This document shows, one piece after another, positions 1 to 7,160 of a stretch of DNA of 16,958 nt; position 1 is the first letter of the stretch; every line of letters starts with the position of its first letter. The stretch comes from Solirubrobacterales bacterium. Its GTDB lineage: Bacteria > Actinomycetota > Thermoleophilia > Solirubrobacterales > Solirubrobacteraceae. The notes under the pieces are model-generated. The model was not told the origin of the DNA. It was given only the letters and a program-made list of their open reading frames with translations, and did not search any database. Location: contig JACCYI010000249.1 in the NCBI GenBank assembly GCA_013696535.1, positions 1 through 16,958 on the forward strand. The letters run 5' to 3'. Position numbers and translations under genes: made by a program.

Positions 1-91
1 GTGTCCGGCAGGCGCTAGCAGGTTCTCGATCGCGGGGCCCGGTCGCGGCTCCCGTGAGGCGGCTTCGCCTGGGGAGGAGAGAACTGGGTAG
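1..91 (+). other. Left edge: leader of the glycosyltransferase gene, possibly the end of a truncated upstream gene
   Basis: A strong Shine-Dalgarno stretch (GGGAGGAGAG, 72-81) precedes the ATG at 92 and fixes that start. All three plus frames could hold the tail of an upstream gene: frame 1 stops at 16-18, frame 2 stops at 89-91 just before the ATG, and frame 3 stops at 93-95, overlapping it as ATGA. Third-position GC in frames 2 and 3 is about 65 percent, lower than I expect for real genes in DNA this GC-rich. The short frame-1 end is therefore at least as likely. I cannot decide which, if any, is real. Confidence 0.4.
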
Positions 92-994
92 ATGACGGGC
101 GTGGACCCGCGCGTGTCGATCGTGGTCATCACCCGGGATAGGGTGCGCGACCTCCTCAACGCTCTGACGCACCTGAGTGCCCTGGTCGAGCAACCACGGA
201 TACTCGTGGTCGACAACGGCTCTTCCGACGAGACCGTCGCCGAAGTGCGGTTGCGTTTCCCGGCCGTCGAGCTCATCCCGCTGCACGAGAACCAGGGCGC
301 GGCGGCTCGCAACGTCGCGGTCGCTCGCATCACCACGCCGTACGTGGCGTTCGCCGACGACGACTCCTGGTGGGCGCCCGGCGCACTGACGCAGGCGGCC
401 GATCTGCTCGATTGTCATCCCAGGCTCGCGTTGGTCAACGCCCACATCCTGGTGGGCCCGGACGAGCGTGACGATCCGATCTGCCTCGAGATGGCCGAAA
501 GCCCGCTGCCGAACCAGCCCGGGCAGCCCGGGCACCCCCTGCTCTCCTTCATCGCCTGTGCGGCGATGGTCCGCCGAGAGCCGTTCGAGGTGGCGGGCGG
601 CTTCCATCCCCGCCTATCGGTCGGCGGCGAGGAGGAGATCCTCGGTCACGATCTCGTGGGCGCCGGCTGGCAGCTCTCCTACGTCCCGGAGATCGTGGTC
701 CATCACCACGCTTCCGTCAACCGCGACGCGCACGAGCGGCGCGCGACCGGCATCCGCAACACGCTGTGGACCACCTGGCTGCGCCGCCCCGTCGGGCCGG
801 CCTTCGTCCGCACGGTCCGACTGCTTCGGCGGCTGCCACGCGACCGCGTCACCGCCCGAGGACTGCGACAAGGGCTGGCGGGTGCCCCTTGGGTGCTGCG
901 GGAGCGCAAGGTCAGCCCGCACCACGTCGAGGTCGGCCGGCAGTTGCTCGAGGACCAGCAGCTCAACTCGCGAGCCCGGCGCTACGTCTCCTGA
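92..994 (+). CDS. Family 2 (GT-A fold) glycosyltransferase
   Basis: This 300-residue protein is a GT2 transferase that would move a sugar from a nucleotide donor to a cell-surface glycan or lipid acceptor in the cytoplasm. The N-terminus RVSIVVITRDR is the first strand of the nucleotide-binding fold. DNGSSDET (about 41-48) is the usual uridine-contacting region, and FADDDSWW (87-94) carries the Asp triad that binds the metal and sugar diphosphate. GGEEE (178-182) resembles the acidic catalytic segment. The last 90 residues are basic and rich in Arg (LRRLPRDR, VLRERK), as often seen in peripheral membrane-associated GT2 enzymes. There is no transmembrane helix. The start is supported by the strong ribosome site 11 bases upstream. 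Donor and acceptor cannot be read from sequence. The family is secure and the exact role is open. Confidence 0.9.
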   Translation: MTGVDPRVSIVVITRDRVRDLLNALTHLSALVEQPRILVVDNGSSDETVAEVRLRFPAVELIPLHENQGAAARNVAVARITTPYVAFADDDSWWAPGALTQAADLLDCHPRLALVNAHILVGPDERDDPICLEMAESPLPNQPGQPGHPLLSFIACAAMVRREPFEVAGGFHPRLSVGGEEEILGHDLVGAGWQLSYVPEIVVHHHASVNRDAHERRATGIRNTLWTTWLRRPVGPAFVRTVRLLRRLPRDRVTARGLRQGLAGAPWVLRERKVSPHHVEVGRQLLEDQQLNSRARRYVS

Positions 995-1011
995 GCCTCG
1001 CGTGACGTAAG

Positions 1012-1044
1012 GGATCGATTACCTCCTCGGGGTATCCTCGATCC
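1012..1044 (+). promoter_or_regulatory. Putative msrA promoter with inverted repeat at the start codon
   Basis: TATCCT (1033-1038) is a good -10-like hexamer ending six bases before the msrA ATG. This implies a leaderless or nearly leaderless transcript, and no convincing Shine-Dalgarno site is present. The same stretch contains an inverted repeat: GGATCGA (1012-1018) pairs with TCGATCC (1038-1044), and inside it TACC (1020-1023) pairs with GGTA (1031-1034). No clear -35 element is seen. The repeat could be an operator for a DNA-binding protein. It is unlikely to act as an RNA hairpin if the transcript starts at or near the ATG. Confidence 0.4.
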
Positions 1045-1704
1045 ATGCTCTTCACGCGAAACAAGACCCAGTTGCCCGAGCCGGGGAGCGCACTGCCCGG
1101 TCGCGCCGAGGCGATCCGCGTTCCGGCTTCCCATGAGGTGCTCGGTAATCCGTTGACGCCGCCGTTCCCGGAGGGCTTCGAGCAGCTGGTGATCGGGATG
1201 GGGTGCTTCTGGGGCGCGGAGCGCGTGTTCTGGAGCACGCCCGGGGTGTGGACCACGGCGGTCGGCTACGCCGGTGGAGAAACGCAGAACCCCACTTACG
1301 AGGAGGTCTGCTCGGCGAAGACGGGCCATACCGAAGCCGTTCTCGTCGTCTTTGACCCGAGGGCGATCTCCTACGAGCGGCTGCTCAAGCTGTTCTGGGA
1401 GGGCCACGATCCGACCCAGGGCATGCGCCAGGGCAACGACACCGGCACGCAGTACCGCTCGGCCGTCTACTGGCAGAGCGAGGCGCAGCGGGCTGTGGTC
1501 GAGGCCTCTCGTGACGCCTTTCAGCGCGAGCTCACCGCCGCCGGACTCGGCGAGATCACCACGGAGGTCGGTCCGTCTGGGGAGTTCTACTACGCCGAGG
1601 ACTACCACCAGCAGTATCTGGCCAAGGTGCCCAACGGCTACTGCGGACTGGGTGGAACGGGCGTGAGCTGCCCGATCGGCGTCAGCGTCCCGGCGCGGCC
1701 CTAG
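1045..1704 (+). CDS. msrA: Peptide-methionine (S)-S-oxide reductase MsrA
   Basis: MsrA reduces the S-epimer of methionine sulfoxide in oxidised proteins, using thioredoxin as the usual reductant. The catalytic motif GCFWGAER places the nucleophilic Cys at residue 54. [18 protein letters not shown] is the conserved substrate-pocket segment, with HTEAV upstream of it. The tail [11 protein letters not shown] supplies two recycling cysteines, C200 and C209, a spacing familiar from actinobacterial MsrA. The 45-residue extension before the catalytic motif ([14 protein letters not shown] onward) is also normal in actinobacterial forms and supports this start. At 219 residues the length fits the family. 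The gene stands alone on its strand. Its stop codon shares bases with that of the convergent helicase gene (CTAG at 1701-1704), so the two 3' ends have no spacer. Confidence 0.97.
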   Translation: MLFTRNKTQLPEPGSALPGRAEAIRVPASHEVLGNPLTPPFPEGFEQLVIGMGCFWGAERVFWSTPGVWTTAVGYAGGETQNPTYEEVCSAKTGHTEAVLVVFDPRAISYERLLKLFWEGHDPTQGMRQGNDTGTQYRSAVYWQSEAQRAVVEASRDAFQRELTAAGLGEITTEVGPSGEFYYAEDYHQQYLAKVPNGYCGLGGTGVSCPIGVSVPARP

Positions 1705-3875
1705 GCGACGCGCCGGAGGCGACGGAACGGCTCGCGGGCTCTCAGCTCACGAGCCACGGCGTCGACCACTCCCGCGTCCTCGGCCTTGATCCCGTCCGTG
1801 ACGGCGCCGACGATCCCGCGTTTGCGGGCGATGAGCTCGGCCATCGTCTCGTCGATGGTGCCGGCTGCGAGCAGATACCAGGCGGTGACGGCGTCATGCT
1901 GGCCTATGCGGTGGCAGCGGTCCTCGGCCTGGTCGTGGATCGCGGGCGTCCACTCGAGCTCGAGGAAGGCGACGTTCGAGGCCTGGGTGAGCGTGATCCC
2001 CTGGGAGGCCACCCGGGTGGAGCCAACGAGCAGCTGCGGCCCGTCGTCGGCCTGGAAGGCCTGCACCGCGGCTTCGCGGGCGGTCACGTTGTCGCGGCCG
2101 AGGATGTGGGCGGCGCCCGCGAAGCGCTCGACCAGCTTCTCCTGGATCTCCGCGTGATGGGCGAAGACCACGAGCCGCTCACCACTCGCCAGGAAGGCGT
2201 GGATCCAGGAGAGCGCAGCTTCGAGCTTGCCGCGCGCCGCGAGGCGCTTGAGGGTGTTGAGCTGCGCGAGGCGCTCGGCACGCAGGGCGGCGGCGATCTT
2301 GGCGTCGAGCTCTGAGAGGTCGAGCGGCTGCTCGCGGAGCCACGCGATCACGTCGCGCTCGGCGAGCCGGTACTCCTGCTCGTTGTCGAGCTCCACGGGA
2401 ACGATGGCCTGCCGCTTGGCTGGGAGCTGGGGCAGGACCTCGGACTTCAGGCGGCGCACGAAGCACGATCGCCGCAGGTGCCAGTGGATCCGCTCCTCCG
2501 CTCCGATGCCGCTGAAGCGCCGCGAGAAGCGTGCGCCCGAGCCGAAGTCCGCGAGGCGGCCGATGATCCGCAACTGCGAGATCAGCTCGTCGGGCCGGTT
2601 GAGGACCGGGGTCCCGGATAGGGCGAGCTTGAGCGCCTGCGGCGGCATGGAGTCGGCGAGCCGACGGGTCGCCTGGGTGCGCTTGGCGCGGGGATTCTTG
2701 CAGAAGTGGGCTTCGTCGAGTACGAGCGCGCCCGGGCGCCGGAGCGCCAGCCGTTCGCGGTGCCCGTGGACCACCTCGTAGTTGAGGATCACGATGTCCG
2801 CGCTGACGTCGGCGCGTGCGGTGCCCGAGAGCACCGTCACCGAGCGATGGGGCAGCCACTTCTCGATCTCCCGCCGCCAGTTGAGCTTGAGCGAGGCGGG
2901 GCAGACGACCACCGCGGGGTACGCCTCGTCGGATTCGACGGCCGCGAGCGCCTGCACCGTCTTGCCGAGCCCCTGCTCGTCGGCCAGGAAGGCACGCCGG
3001 GCCTCGAGGAGGTAGGCGACACCGCCTCGCTGGAAGGGCTGTAGCTCCCCGCCGAGCCGGTCCTCGATCTCGCCGAGCGACGGGCCGTTGCGCGCCCGGG
3101 AGCGGCGGATGGCTTCGACGGCCTCGTCGTGCTCCGCTCGGATGATCTCGAGCTCCGGCCGCGCGTTGGCGCTCACCTGCACCTCGTGCTCGGCCAGGAA
3201 GCGCTCGAGCGGCTCGATGAGGAAGGCGTCGACGGGCAGGGTCGGACCGTGGCCCTCGGCGCCGGGAAGGAGGCGGAAGGCTGCGAGGGTCGAGGGGTCC
3301 CAGTTGACGTCGAGCCCGAGGCGCGGCTCGGCGACGCCGGCCACGAGCGTCAGGGTGGCCGGTGGGGGGGGCAGGTCGACCTGGACGTGGGTGGCGCAGC
3401 GCGCCGCGCGGCCGTCCAGGCGGGCGCCCGGCAGCTCGAGTAGCGCGTCGGCGATCTCGCGCTCGAACGGGAACCACAGCCGGTTGCCGCGTTCGACGCC
3501 GCGGCTCGCGAGAGCATCCTCGAACTCGCCGGCGATCGTCTCGGCCACGAACCAGCCTGCGCCGTCATAGCGGGCGGCGGTGACCCGGCCCACCCATCCG
3601 GCCGACGAGTCCGCCAGCCAGCGCTCGACTTCGAGCGAGGCTGAGAGCTCCGGGTAGCGCTCGAGAACGCCCTTGACGTACGGCGCCGTGGCGTCGTCGG
3701 CGGCCGCCCACCACTCCTTTGCGTCCCAGTCGAAGCGCCGGCCTGGGATGCCCCGCACGGTGTCGACGACGTCGGCGCGATAGGGAAAGCCCAGGACGAC
3801 GATCGGGTCGCCGGCGGCGTTCGCCCGCAGTTCGACGTTGTGGACCGGGTCGGCGAGGCGCACGCGGCCTAGCAC
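1701..3875 (-). CDS. SMARCAL1-like SNF2 family DNA-dependent ATPase/helicase
   Basis: This is a SNF2-type superfamily 2 ATPase of about 724 residues, expected to translocate on or anneal branched DNA during repair or fork restart. The ATPase core has DEQGLGKT (Walker A, near residue 300), [11 protein letters not shown] (motif Ia), [12 protein letters not shown] (DEAH box, near 386), [11 protein letters not shown] (motif III), and [11 protein letters not shown] (motif VI, near 650). The first 160 residues contain two HARP-like stretches, FPY...[13 protein letters not shown] (30-56) and FPF...PGARLD (135-154). This arrangement recalls SMARCAL1. The open frame continues upstream to 4829 but that part is antisense to the exporter gene. 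The first sensible start is GTG at 3875, 23 bases after the exporter stop; a second GTG at 3863 is possible. The gene probably shares a transcript with the exporter. Family call is firm; biological role is inferred. Confidence 0.9.
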   Translation of the reverse strand: MLGRVRLADPVHNVELRANAAGDPIVVLGFPYRADVVDTVRGIPGRRFDWDAKEWWAAADDATAPYVKGVLERYPELSASLEVERWLADSSAGWVGRVTAARYDGAGWFVAETIAGEFEDALASRGVERGNRLWFPFEREIADALLELPGARLDGRAARCATHVQVDLPPPPATLTLVAGVAEPRLGLDVNWDPSTLAAFRLLPGAEGHGPTLPVDAFLIEPLERFLAEHEVQVSANARPELEIIRAEHDEAVEAIRRSRARNGPSLGEIEDRLGGELQPFQRGGVAYLLEARRAFLADEQGLGKTVQALAAVESDEAYPAVVVCPASLKLNWRREIEKWLPHRSVTVLSGTARADVSADIVILNYEVVHGHRERLALRRPGALVLDEAHFCKNPRAKRTQATRRLADSMPPQALKLALSGTPVLNRPDELISQLRIIGRLADFGSGARFSRRFSGIGAEERIHWHLRRSCFVRRLKSEVLPQLPAKRQAIVPVELDNEQEYRLAERDVIAWLREQPLDLSELDAKIAAALRAERLAQLNTLKRLAARGKLEAALSWIHAFLASGERLVVFAHHAEIQEKLVERFAGAAHILGRDNVTAREAAVQAFQADDGPQLLVGSTRVASQGITLTQASNVAFLELEWTPAIHDQAEDRCHRIGQHDAVTAWYLLAAGTIDETMAELIARKRGIVGAVTDGIKAEDAGVVDAVARELRAREPFRRLRRVA

Positions 3876-3898
3876 GGTAGCCCGGACCGCCGACGGGG

Positions 3899-4819
3899 TC
3901 AGCGGCGCCGGGTGAGCGCCGCCCCCGCCAGGCACAGAGCGCCGCCCAGGAACGCCGCCGCCGGCGGTGTCTCTGCAAGCACCGCCCAGCCCATGGCGAT
4001 CGCCAGCGGCGGCACCAGATAGGTCACGGCGCCCATGCGCCCGGCGGTCGTCCGGGTCAGCGCGTAGGCCCAGGTGGTGAAGGCGAGCGCCGTCGGCCCG
4101 ACGCCGAGGTACAGCGTCCAAGCCACCGTCGATGTCCGCGCGTCGCCCAACTCCTGCACCAGGGTGGGCGCGAACGGCAGACAGGCGACCACTCCGACCG
4201 TACACGCCGACCAGGTCACCGCCAGCGCCGAGCTCCGGGTCAGAAGCGGTTTCTGCGCCACCACGCCGCCGGCGTAGGTCAGCGCCGCCAGCAGGCACAG
4301 AGCGGTGCCCCAGCTCGCCGTGACGCCGTTCTCCGAGGTGGCCACGCCGATGATGACCACACCCGCGAAGGCGACCGCGCACCCCACGAGCAGCGAGCGC
4401 GGGAAGCCCTCGTGGAGGATCAGTCCGGCGAGCAGGGCGATCAGGATCGGGCCGACGTTCACGAGCATCGCGGCTGTTCCGGCATCCACCCGTCGCTCGG
4501 CCTCGTTGAGCGCCACGTTGTAGACCCCGAACCACAACACGCCGCAGATCAGGAGCCCGGGCAGGTCGCGCCGTGGGGGCAGGCGCTCGCGTCGGGCGAG
4601 TATGAACGCCCCCAGCACGAGACTCCCGATGAGCAGGCGCCCGAGTGACAAGGCACCGCCGGTGAAGTCCTCTCCGGCAGCGCGGATGCCGACGAACGCG
4701 CTCGCCCACACCACGACGGTCACCAGGGCGGCAGCCAGAGGGGCAAGGCCCGAGCGGCGCACCGCCATGACGGGGGCGTGGTCGTCGGTGATCGGGTGGG
4801 ATTCGGTCTGCGTGTTCAT
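3899..4819 (-). CDS. EamA/DMT-superfamily transporter
   Basis: This 306-residue inner-membrane protein has ten hydrophobic segments in two repeats of five, the architecture of the drug/metabolite transporter superfamily (EamA domains). Members typically export amino acids, metabolites or drugs. Recognisable family pieces are VVVWASAFVGIRAA in helix 1, FRR-type loops after helix 2, LNVGPILIALLAG-like helix 4, and the second-repeat segment GPTALAFTTWAYAL. The N-terminal 25 residues are hydrophilic and cytoplasmic. The frame runs back to 5068, but ATG at 4819 is preferred: it lies just after a GGAAGG sequence and a -10-like TACGTT, and the protein before it lacks membrane character. The gene is divergent from an ArsR-type regulator, and a matching operator lies 22 bases upstream, so it is very likely the regulator's target. 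Substrate unknown; RhaT/YdcZ-like exporters are alternatives within the same superfamily. Confidence 0.9.
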   Translation of the reverse strand: MNTQTESHPITDDHAPVMAVRRSGLAPLAAALVTVVVWASAFVGIRAAGEDFTGGALSLGRLLIGSLVLGAFILARRERLPPRRDLPGLLICGVLWFGVYNVALNEAERRVDAGTAAMLVNVGPILIALLAGLILHEGFPRSLLVGCAVAFAGVVIIGVATSENGVTASWGTALCLLAALTYAGGVVAQKPLLTRSSALAVTWSACTVGVVACLPFAPTLVQELGDARTSTVAWTLYLGVGPTALAFTTWAYALTRTTAGRMGAVTYLVPPLAIAMGWAVLAETPPAAAFLGGALCLAGAALTRRR

Positions 4820-4827
4820 CGCCTTCC

Positions 4828-4833
4828 AACGTA
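4828..4833 (-). promoter_or_regulatory. Putative -10 element of the EamA gene
   Basis: On the minus strand this reads TACGTT and ends eight bases before the exporter ATG. The conserved half-site CCGAAGCGTC of the upstream operator ends exactly seven bases before it. The arsR promoter has the same half-site and the same seven-base gap before TACGCT. A transcript from here would have almost no leader. Confidence 0.45.
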
Positions 4834-4840
4834 CGGGCTG

Positions 4841-4865
4841 GACGCTTCGGCCTCGGTCGAATCGT
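4841..4865. promoter_or_regulatory. Operator copy 1 (EamA side) for the ArsR-type regulator
   Basis: The half-site ACGCTTCG (4842-4849) and its mirror CGAATCGT (4858-4865) form an imperfect palindrome, 7 of 8 paired. The reverse complement of this site matches operator copy 2 at 22 of 25 positions. It lies immediately upstream of the exporter -10 element, where a bound repressor would block RNA polymerase. Binding by the adjacent regulator is inferred from position and duplication. Confidence 0.65.
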
Positions 4866-4919
4866 GCGGGTCCGCCACTACAACGGCGTAGGTCACCATC
4901 GTGTGAGCTCCGGGCGCTT

Positions 4920-4945
4920 GACGCTTCGACGTAGGCCGAAGCGTC
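4920..4945. promoter_or_regulatory. Operator copy 2 (regulator side) for the ArsR-type regulator
   Basis: A perfect 9-base inverted repeat, GACGCTTCG (4920-4928) and CGAAGCGTC (4937-4945), separated by eight bases. It sits just upstream of the regulator's -10-like hexamer, 19 bases before its start codon. This is the classical place for autorepression by an ArsR/SmtB winged-helix dimer. It is the inverted near-copy of the site on the exporter side. Confidence 0.7.
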
Positions 4946-4952
4946 GTAGAGG

Positions 4953-4958
4953 TACGCT
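4953..4958 (+). promoter_or_regulatory. Putative -10 element of the ArsR-type regulator gene
   Basis: TACGCT ends six bases before the ATG at 4965, and operator copy 2 ends seven bases before it. An AGAGG (4948-4952) could act as a ribosome site only if transcription began further upstream, and its 12-base spacing is long. A leaderless transcript is the simpler reading. Confidence 0.4.
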
Positions 4959-4964
4959 CCGGCC

Positions 4965-5654
4965 ATGGACGGCGACGCTGACCTGGCGACGATCGGGGCG
5001 GCCATCGGCGATCCCGCTCGGGCGCTGATGTTGTCCGCCCTGATCGGCGGCCGCAGCCTGCCTGCCACCGAGCTGGCCCGGATCGGGAAGGTCGCCCCCT
5101 CGACGGCGAGCTCGCACCTCTCCCGGCTCGGCGCCGCCGGACTGATCGAAGTCGAGCGCCGCGGGCGTCACCGCTACCACCGGCTCGCCGACGAGCGCGT
5201 CGCCCACGCCCTCGAAGCGCTCGCCGCGGTGGCGTCCCCGTTGCCGATCCGATCGCTTCGGGCCGCGCAGCAGAGCACGGCCGAACGCGCTGCACGGTCG
5301 TGCTACGACCACCTCGCGGGCGCCCTCGGAGTCGCCGTCACCGATCAGCTCTGCTTCGTCGGCACGCTCGATCGCGCGACGCTCGGCCTGCTCGATCCGC
5401 GGCCGCTCAGGGCCCTTGGTGTCGACGTCGACGCGCTCGCTCCCAGCCGGCGAGCGCTCACCCGCGCGTGCCTTGACTGGACCGAGCGCCGGGACCATCT
5501 CGCGGGCCGCCTCGGAGCCGCTCTCCTCGAGACCCTGCTCGAGCGGGCGTGGATCGTCCGCGCGGCGCATGGCCGGGCGCTCACCGTCACTCCAGCCGGC
5601 CGTGGGGGGTTTCGCGACTCACTGGATCTCGACGTGTCGGCACTCGCCGCCTGA
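4965..5654 (+). CDS. ArsR/SmtB-family transcriptional regulator with C-terminal sensor-like region
   Basis: This 229-residue protein has a winged helix-turn-helix in residues 5-80. IGDPARALMLSALIGG is the typical ArsR helix 1-2 start, and VAPSTASSHLSRLGAAGLIE (43-62) is the recognition helix and following turn. RRGRHRYHRLAD is the beta wing. Small ArsR proteins end near residue 100; this one has about 130 more residues. The extra part shows two related segments, CYDHLAGALGVA (113-124) and C169 followed by DHLAGRLGAAL (177-187). The Cys and His residues in these could bind metal or another ligand, but this is not shown. It is divergent from the EamA exporter with paired operators between them, so autorepression and repression of the exporter are expected. 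The inducing compound is unknown. Confidence 0.9.
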   Translation: MDGDADLATIGAAIGDPARALMLSALIGGRSLPATELARIGKVAPSTASSHLSRLGAAGLIEVERRGRHRYHRLADERVAHALEALAAVASPLPIRSLRAAQQSTAERAARSCYDHLAGALGVAVTDQLCFVGTLDRATLGLLDPRPLRALGVDVDALAPSRRALTRACLDWTERRDHLAGRLGAALLETLLERAWIVRAAHGRALTVTPAGRGGFRDSLDLDVSALAA

Positions 5655-5681
5655 GCGGGAGGACGTGGTTCAATCGGCGCC

Positions 5682-6104
5682 ATGGCCGACTTCACAGATG
5701 ATGTCCGCGAGCTCTTCGAGCAAGCCAATTACGTCCACGTCGCGACGCTGATGCCCGACGGATCGCCGCAGTCGGTCGCCGTCTGGGCCGGTCTCGAGGG
5801 TGAGCGCGTCGTCTTCTTCACCCAGGCGGGCGCTCAGAAGGCGCGCAACCTCGACCGCGACCCGCGCGTCGCACTGTCGGTGACCGATCACGACAACCCC
5901 TACCGCACCGCACGGATCCGCGGGCGCGTAGTCGAGCGCCGCAATGGGGAGGCGGCCGATGCGATCATGGACCAGCTGTCGCTGCGCTACACGGGCGAGC
6001 CGTTCCCGATGCGCGGACCCAACACGGTGGCGTACGTGATCAAGACCGAGAAGGTCAGCTTCACCAGCCTCCCGTTCGAGCACCGACCGCCCGGTCCGGC
6101 ATAG
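5682..6104 (+). CDS. PPOX class flavin/F420-dependent oxidoreductase
   Basis: A 140-residue single-domain split-barrel protein of the pyridoxamine 5'-phosphate oxidase-like superfamily. It begins with a short helix (DDVRELFEQANY), then VATLMPDGSPQSVAVW, the hallmark first strands that form the cofactor-binding edge. VVFFTQAGAQKARNLDRDPRV follows and includes the Lys and Arg that usually contact the cofactor phosphate. ARIRGRVVE is a barrel strand. In actinomycetes such proteins usually use deazaflavin F420, and less often FMN or heme. The ATG at 5682 lies 27 bases after the regulator stop, with a weak -10-like TTCAAT (5669-5674) just before it. It may also be read through from the regulator gene. 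The substrate is unknown. Fold call is strong; the F420 preference is inferred from family and taxon. Confidence 0.85.
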   Translation: MADFTDDVRELFEQANYVHVATLMPDGSPQSVAVWAGLEGERVVFFTQAGAQKARNLDRDPRVALSVTDHDNPYRTARIRGRVVERRNGEAADAIMDQLSLRYTGEPFPMRGPNTVAYVIKTEKVSFTSLPFEHRPPGPA

Positions 6105-6118
6105 ATAGGCTCCGCCGA
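6102..6118 (+). promoter_or_regulatory. Putative promoter element before the VOC gene (repeat copy A)
   Basis: TAGATAGGCTCCGCCGA overlaps the PPOX stop codon and includes TAGGCT (6106-6111), a -10-like hexamer six bases before the VOC ATG at 6118. A 16-of-17 match occurs at 10220-10236 before the BMP gene. No good Shine-Dalgarno site is present, so a leaderless start is plausible. Confidence 0.4.
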
Positions 6119-6531
6119 TGCCCCCTGAGATCCGCGGACTCGACCATGTCGGCGTGATGGTCGCCGACCTCGACCAGGCGAGCCGCTTCCTCGCCGAGAC
6201 CCTCGGCCTCGAGCTCGACCGCGAAGCCGAGGTGCCCGCCCTCGACGTGCGGGCCAGGTTCTACAAGTGCGGTCCCGTGACGATCGAGGTCTTCGAGCCC
6301 AACGACCCGGCCACCGCTGCCGCCGCCCTCGGCGGCGCTGCCGCGAAGCTCGAGCACATCGCGATCCGGGTCGAGGCGCTGCCCGCGGCGCTCTCAGAAC
6401 TCGGCGAGCAGGGCGTGCGCTTCCTGCACGACGAGCCTGTGGTCACCGGCCCGAACCTCAGCGCCTACACCGATCCAGCCTCGAGCGCGGGGATGATCTT
6501 CCAGCTCTTCTCGCCGAAGCCCGAGGGTTAG
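6118..6531 (+). CDS. VOC-superfamily protein, methylmalonyl-CoA epimerase/glyoxalase-like
   Basis: A 137-residue vicinal oxygen chelate protein made of two beta-alpha-beta-beta-beta modules. Module 1 starts with IRGLDHVGVMVADLDQASRF and module 2 with LEHIAIRVEALPAALSEL, as in methylmalonyl-CoA epimerase and its relatives. By position the four metal ligands would be H10, E57 (in VTIEVFEP), H80 and Q129 (in GMIFQLF). In characterised methylmalonyl-CoA epimerases the pair is Gln in strand 4 and Glu in strand 8, so here the two appear exchanged. This makes the epimerase reaction uncertain; a glyoxalase-like or other lyase/isomerase activity is possible. No mutase or carboxylase gene is nearby. 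The stop codon overlaps that of the convergent upp gene by sharing bases at 6528-6531. Confidence 0.8.
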   Translation: MPPEIRGLDHVGVMVADLDQASRFLAETLGLELDREAEVPALDVRARFYKCGPVTIEVFEPNDPATAAAALGGAAAKLEHIAIRVEALPAALSELGEQGVRFLHDEPVVTGPNLSAYTDPASSAGMIFQLFSPKPEG

Positions 6532-7160
6532 GTTCCGAACAGCCGGTCGCCCGCGTCGCCGAGACCGGGGCGGATGTAGGAGCGCTCGTCGAGCTCGCGA
6601 TCCAGCGTGGCGCACACGATGGGCACCTCGGGATGCGCGGCCTGGACCGTCGCGACGCCCTCGGGCGCCGCCACCAGGCACACGAAGCGCACGCGCCGGG
6701 CTCCCGCCTCCCGCAACCGGTCGAGCGCGTGGACGGCGCTGCCGCCCGTGGCGAGCATCGGGTCGACGAGGACGACCTCGGCTTCGGGGTCATGGACGGG
6801 AAGGGACTCGTAGTACCCCACGGGCTCGGCCGACGCCTCGTCCCGGTAGATCCCGAGATGCCCGACTCGCGCCTCAGGTACCAGGCGCAGAAAGCCCTCG
6901 ACCATCCCGAGCCCGGCCCGGAGGATGGCGATGACGAGTATCTCATCGACCAGGCGTACGCCCTTGGCGACTTCGAGGGGGGTCTGCACATCTTCCTCGC
7001 GGATCCGCAGGTCGCGAAGCGCCTCGTAGCCCAGGAAGGTCGCCACGTCGGCGAGCGCCTCGCGGAAGACGTTGGAGGGTGTGGCCCGGTCGCGCAGTAC
7101 GGAGAGGTGGCGGGCGACCAGGGGATGGTCGACGACAGTCACGCCAGGAGGTGGTTGCAT
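6528..7160 (-). CDS. upp: Uracil phosphoribosyltransferase
   Basis: Upp makes UMP and pyrophosphate from uracil and PRPP in the cytoplasm. The 210-residue length matches the bacterial enzyme (E. coli about 208). VVLVDPMLATGGSAVHALD (129-147) is the PRPP-binding loop. ILRAGLGM (79-86) and HLGIYRDE (101-108) are conserved active-site stretches, and the C-terminal RPGLGDAGDRLFGT is the uracil-recognition signature. The frame is open back to 7544, but ATG at 7160 gives the normal length and the usual N-terminus with VTVVDHPLVARHLSVLRD. The region before it is antisense to the CYTH gene. The gene is divergent from the nucleoside salvage block across 30 bases and probably shares a bidirectional promoter with it. 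Confidence 0.97.
   Translation of the reverse strand: MQPPPGVTVVDHPLVARHLSVLRDRATPSNVFREALADVATFLGYEALRDLRIREEDVQTPLEVAKGVRLVDEILVIAILRAGLGMVEGFLRLVPEARVGHLGIYRDEASAEPVGYYESLPVHDPEAEVVLVDPMLATGGSAVHALDRLREAGARRVRFVCLVAAPEGVATVQAAHPEVPIVCATLDRELDERSYIRPGLGDAGDRLFGT

Noticed and set aside
2..95. Two open frames at the left edge as the tail of an upstream gene.
   Set aside because: Both reach the glycosyltransferase start but have low third-position GC and no recognisable motif; kept only as an undecided edge note.
3876..4829. The helicase reading frame is open far upstream, which would give a 1042-residue protein.
   Set aside because: The extra 318 residues are Arg/Gly/Pro-rich, antisense-free shadow of the EamA gene on the same strand in another frame; the SNF2-type protein begins naturally at GTG 3875.
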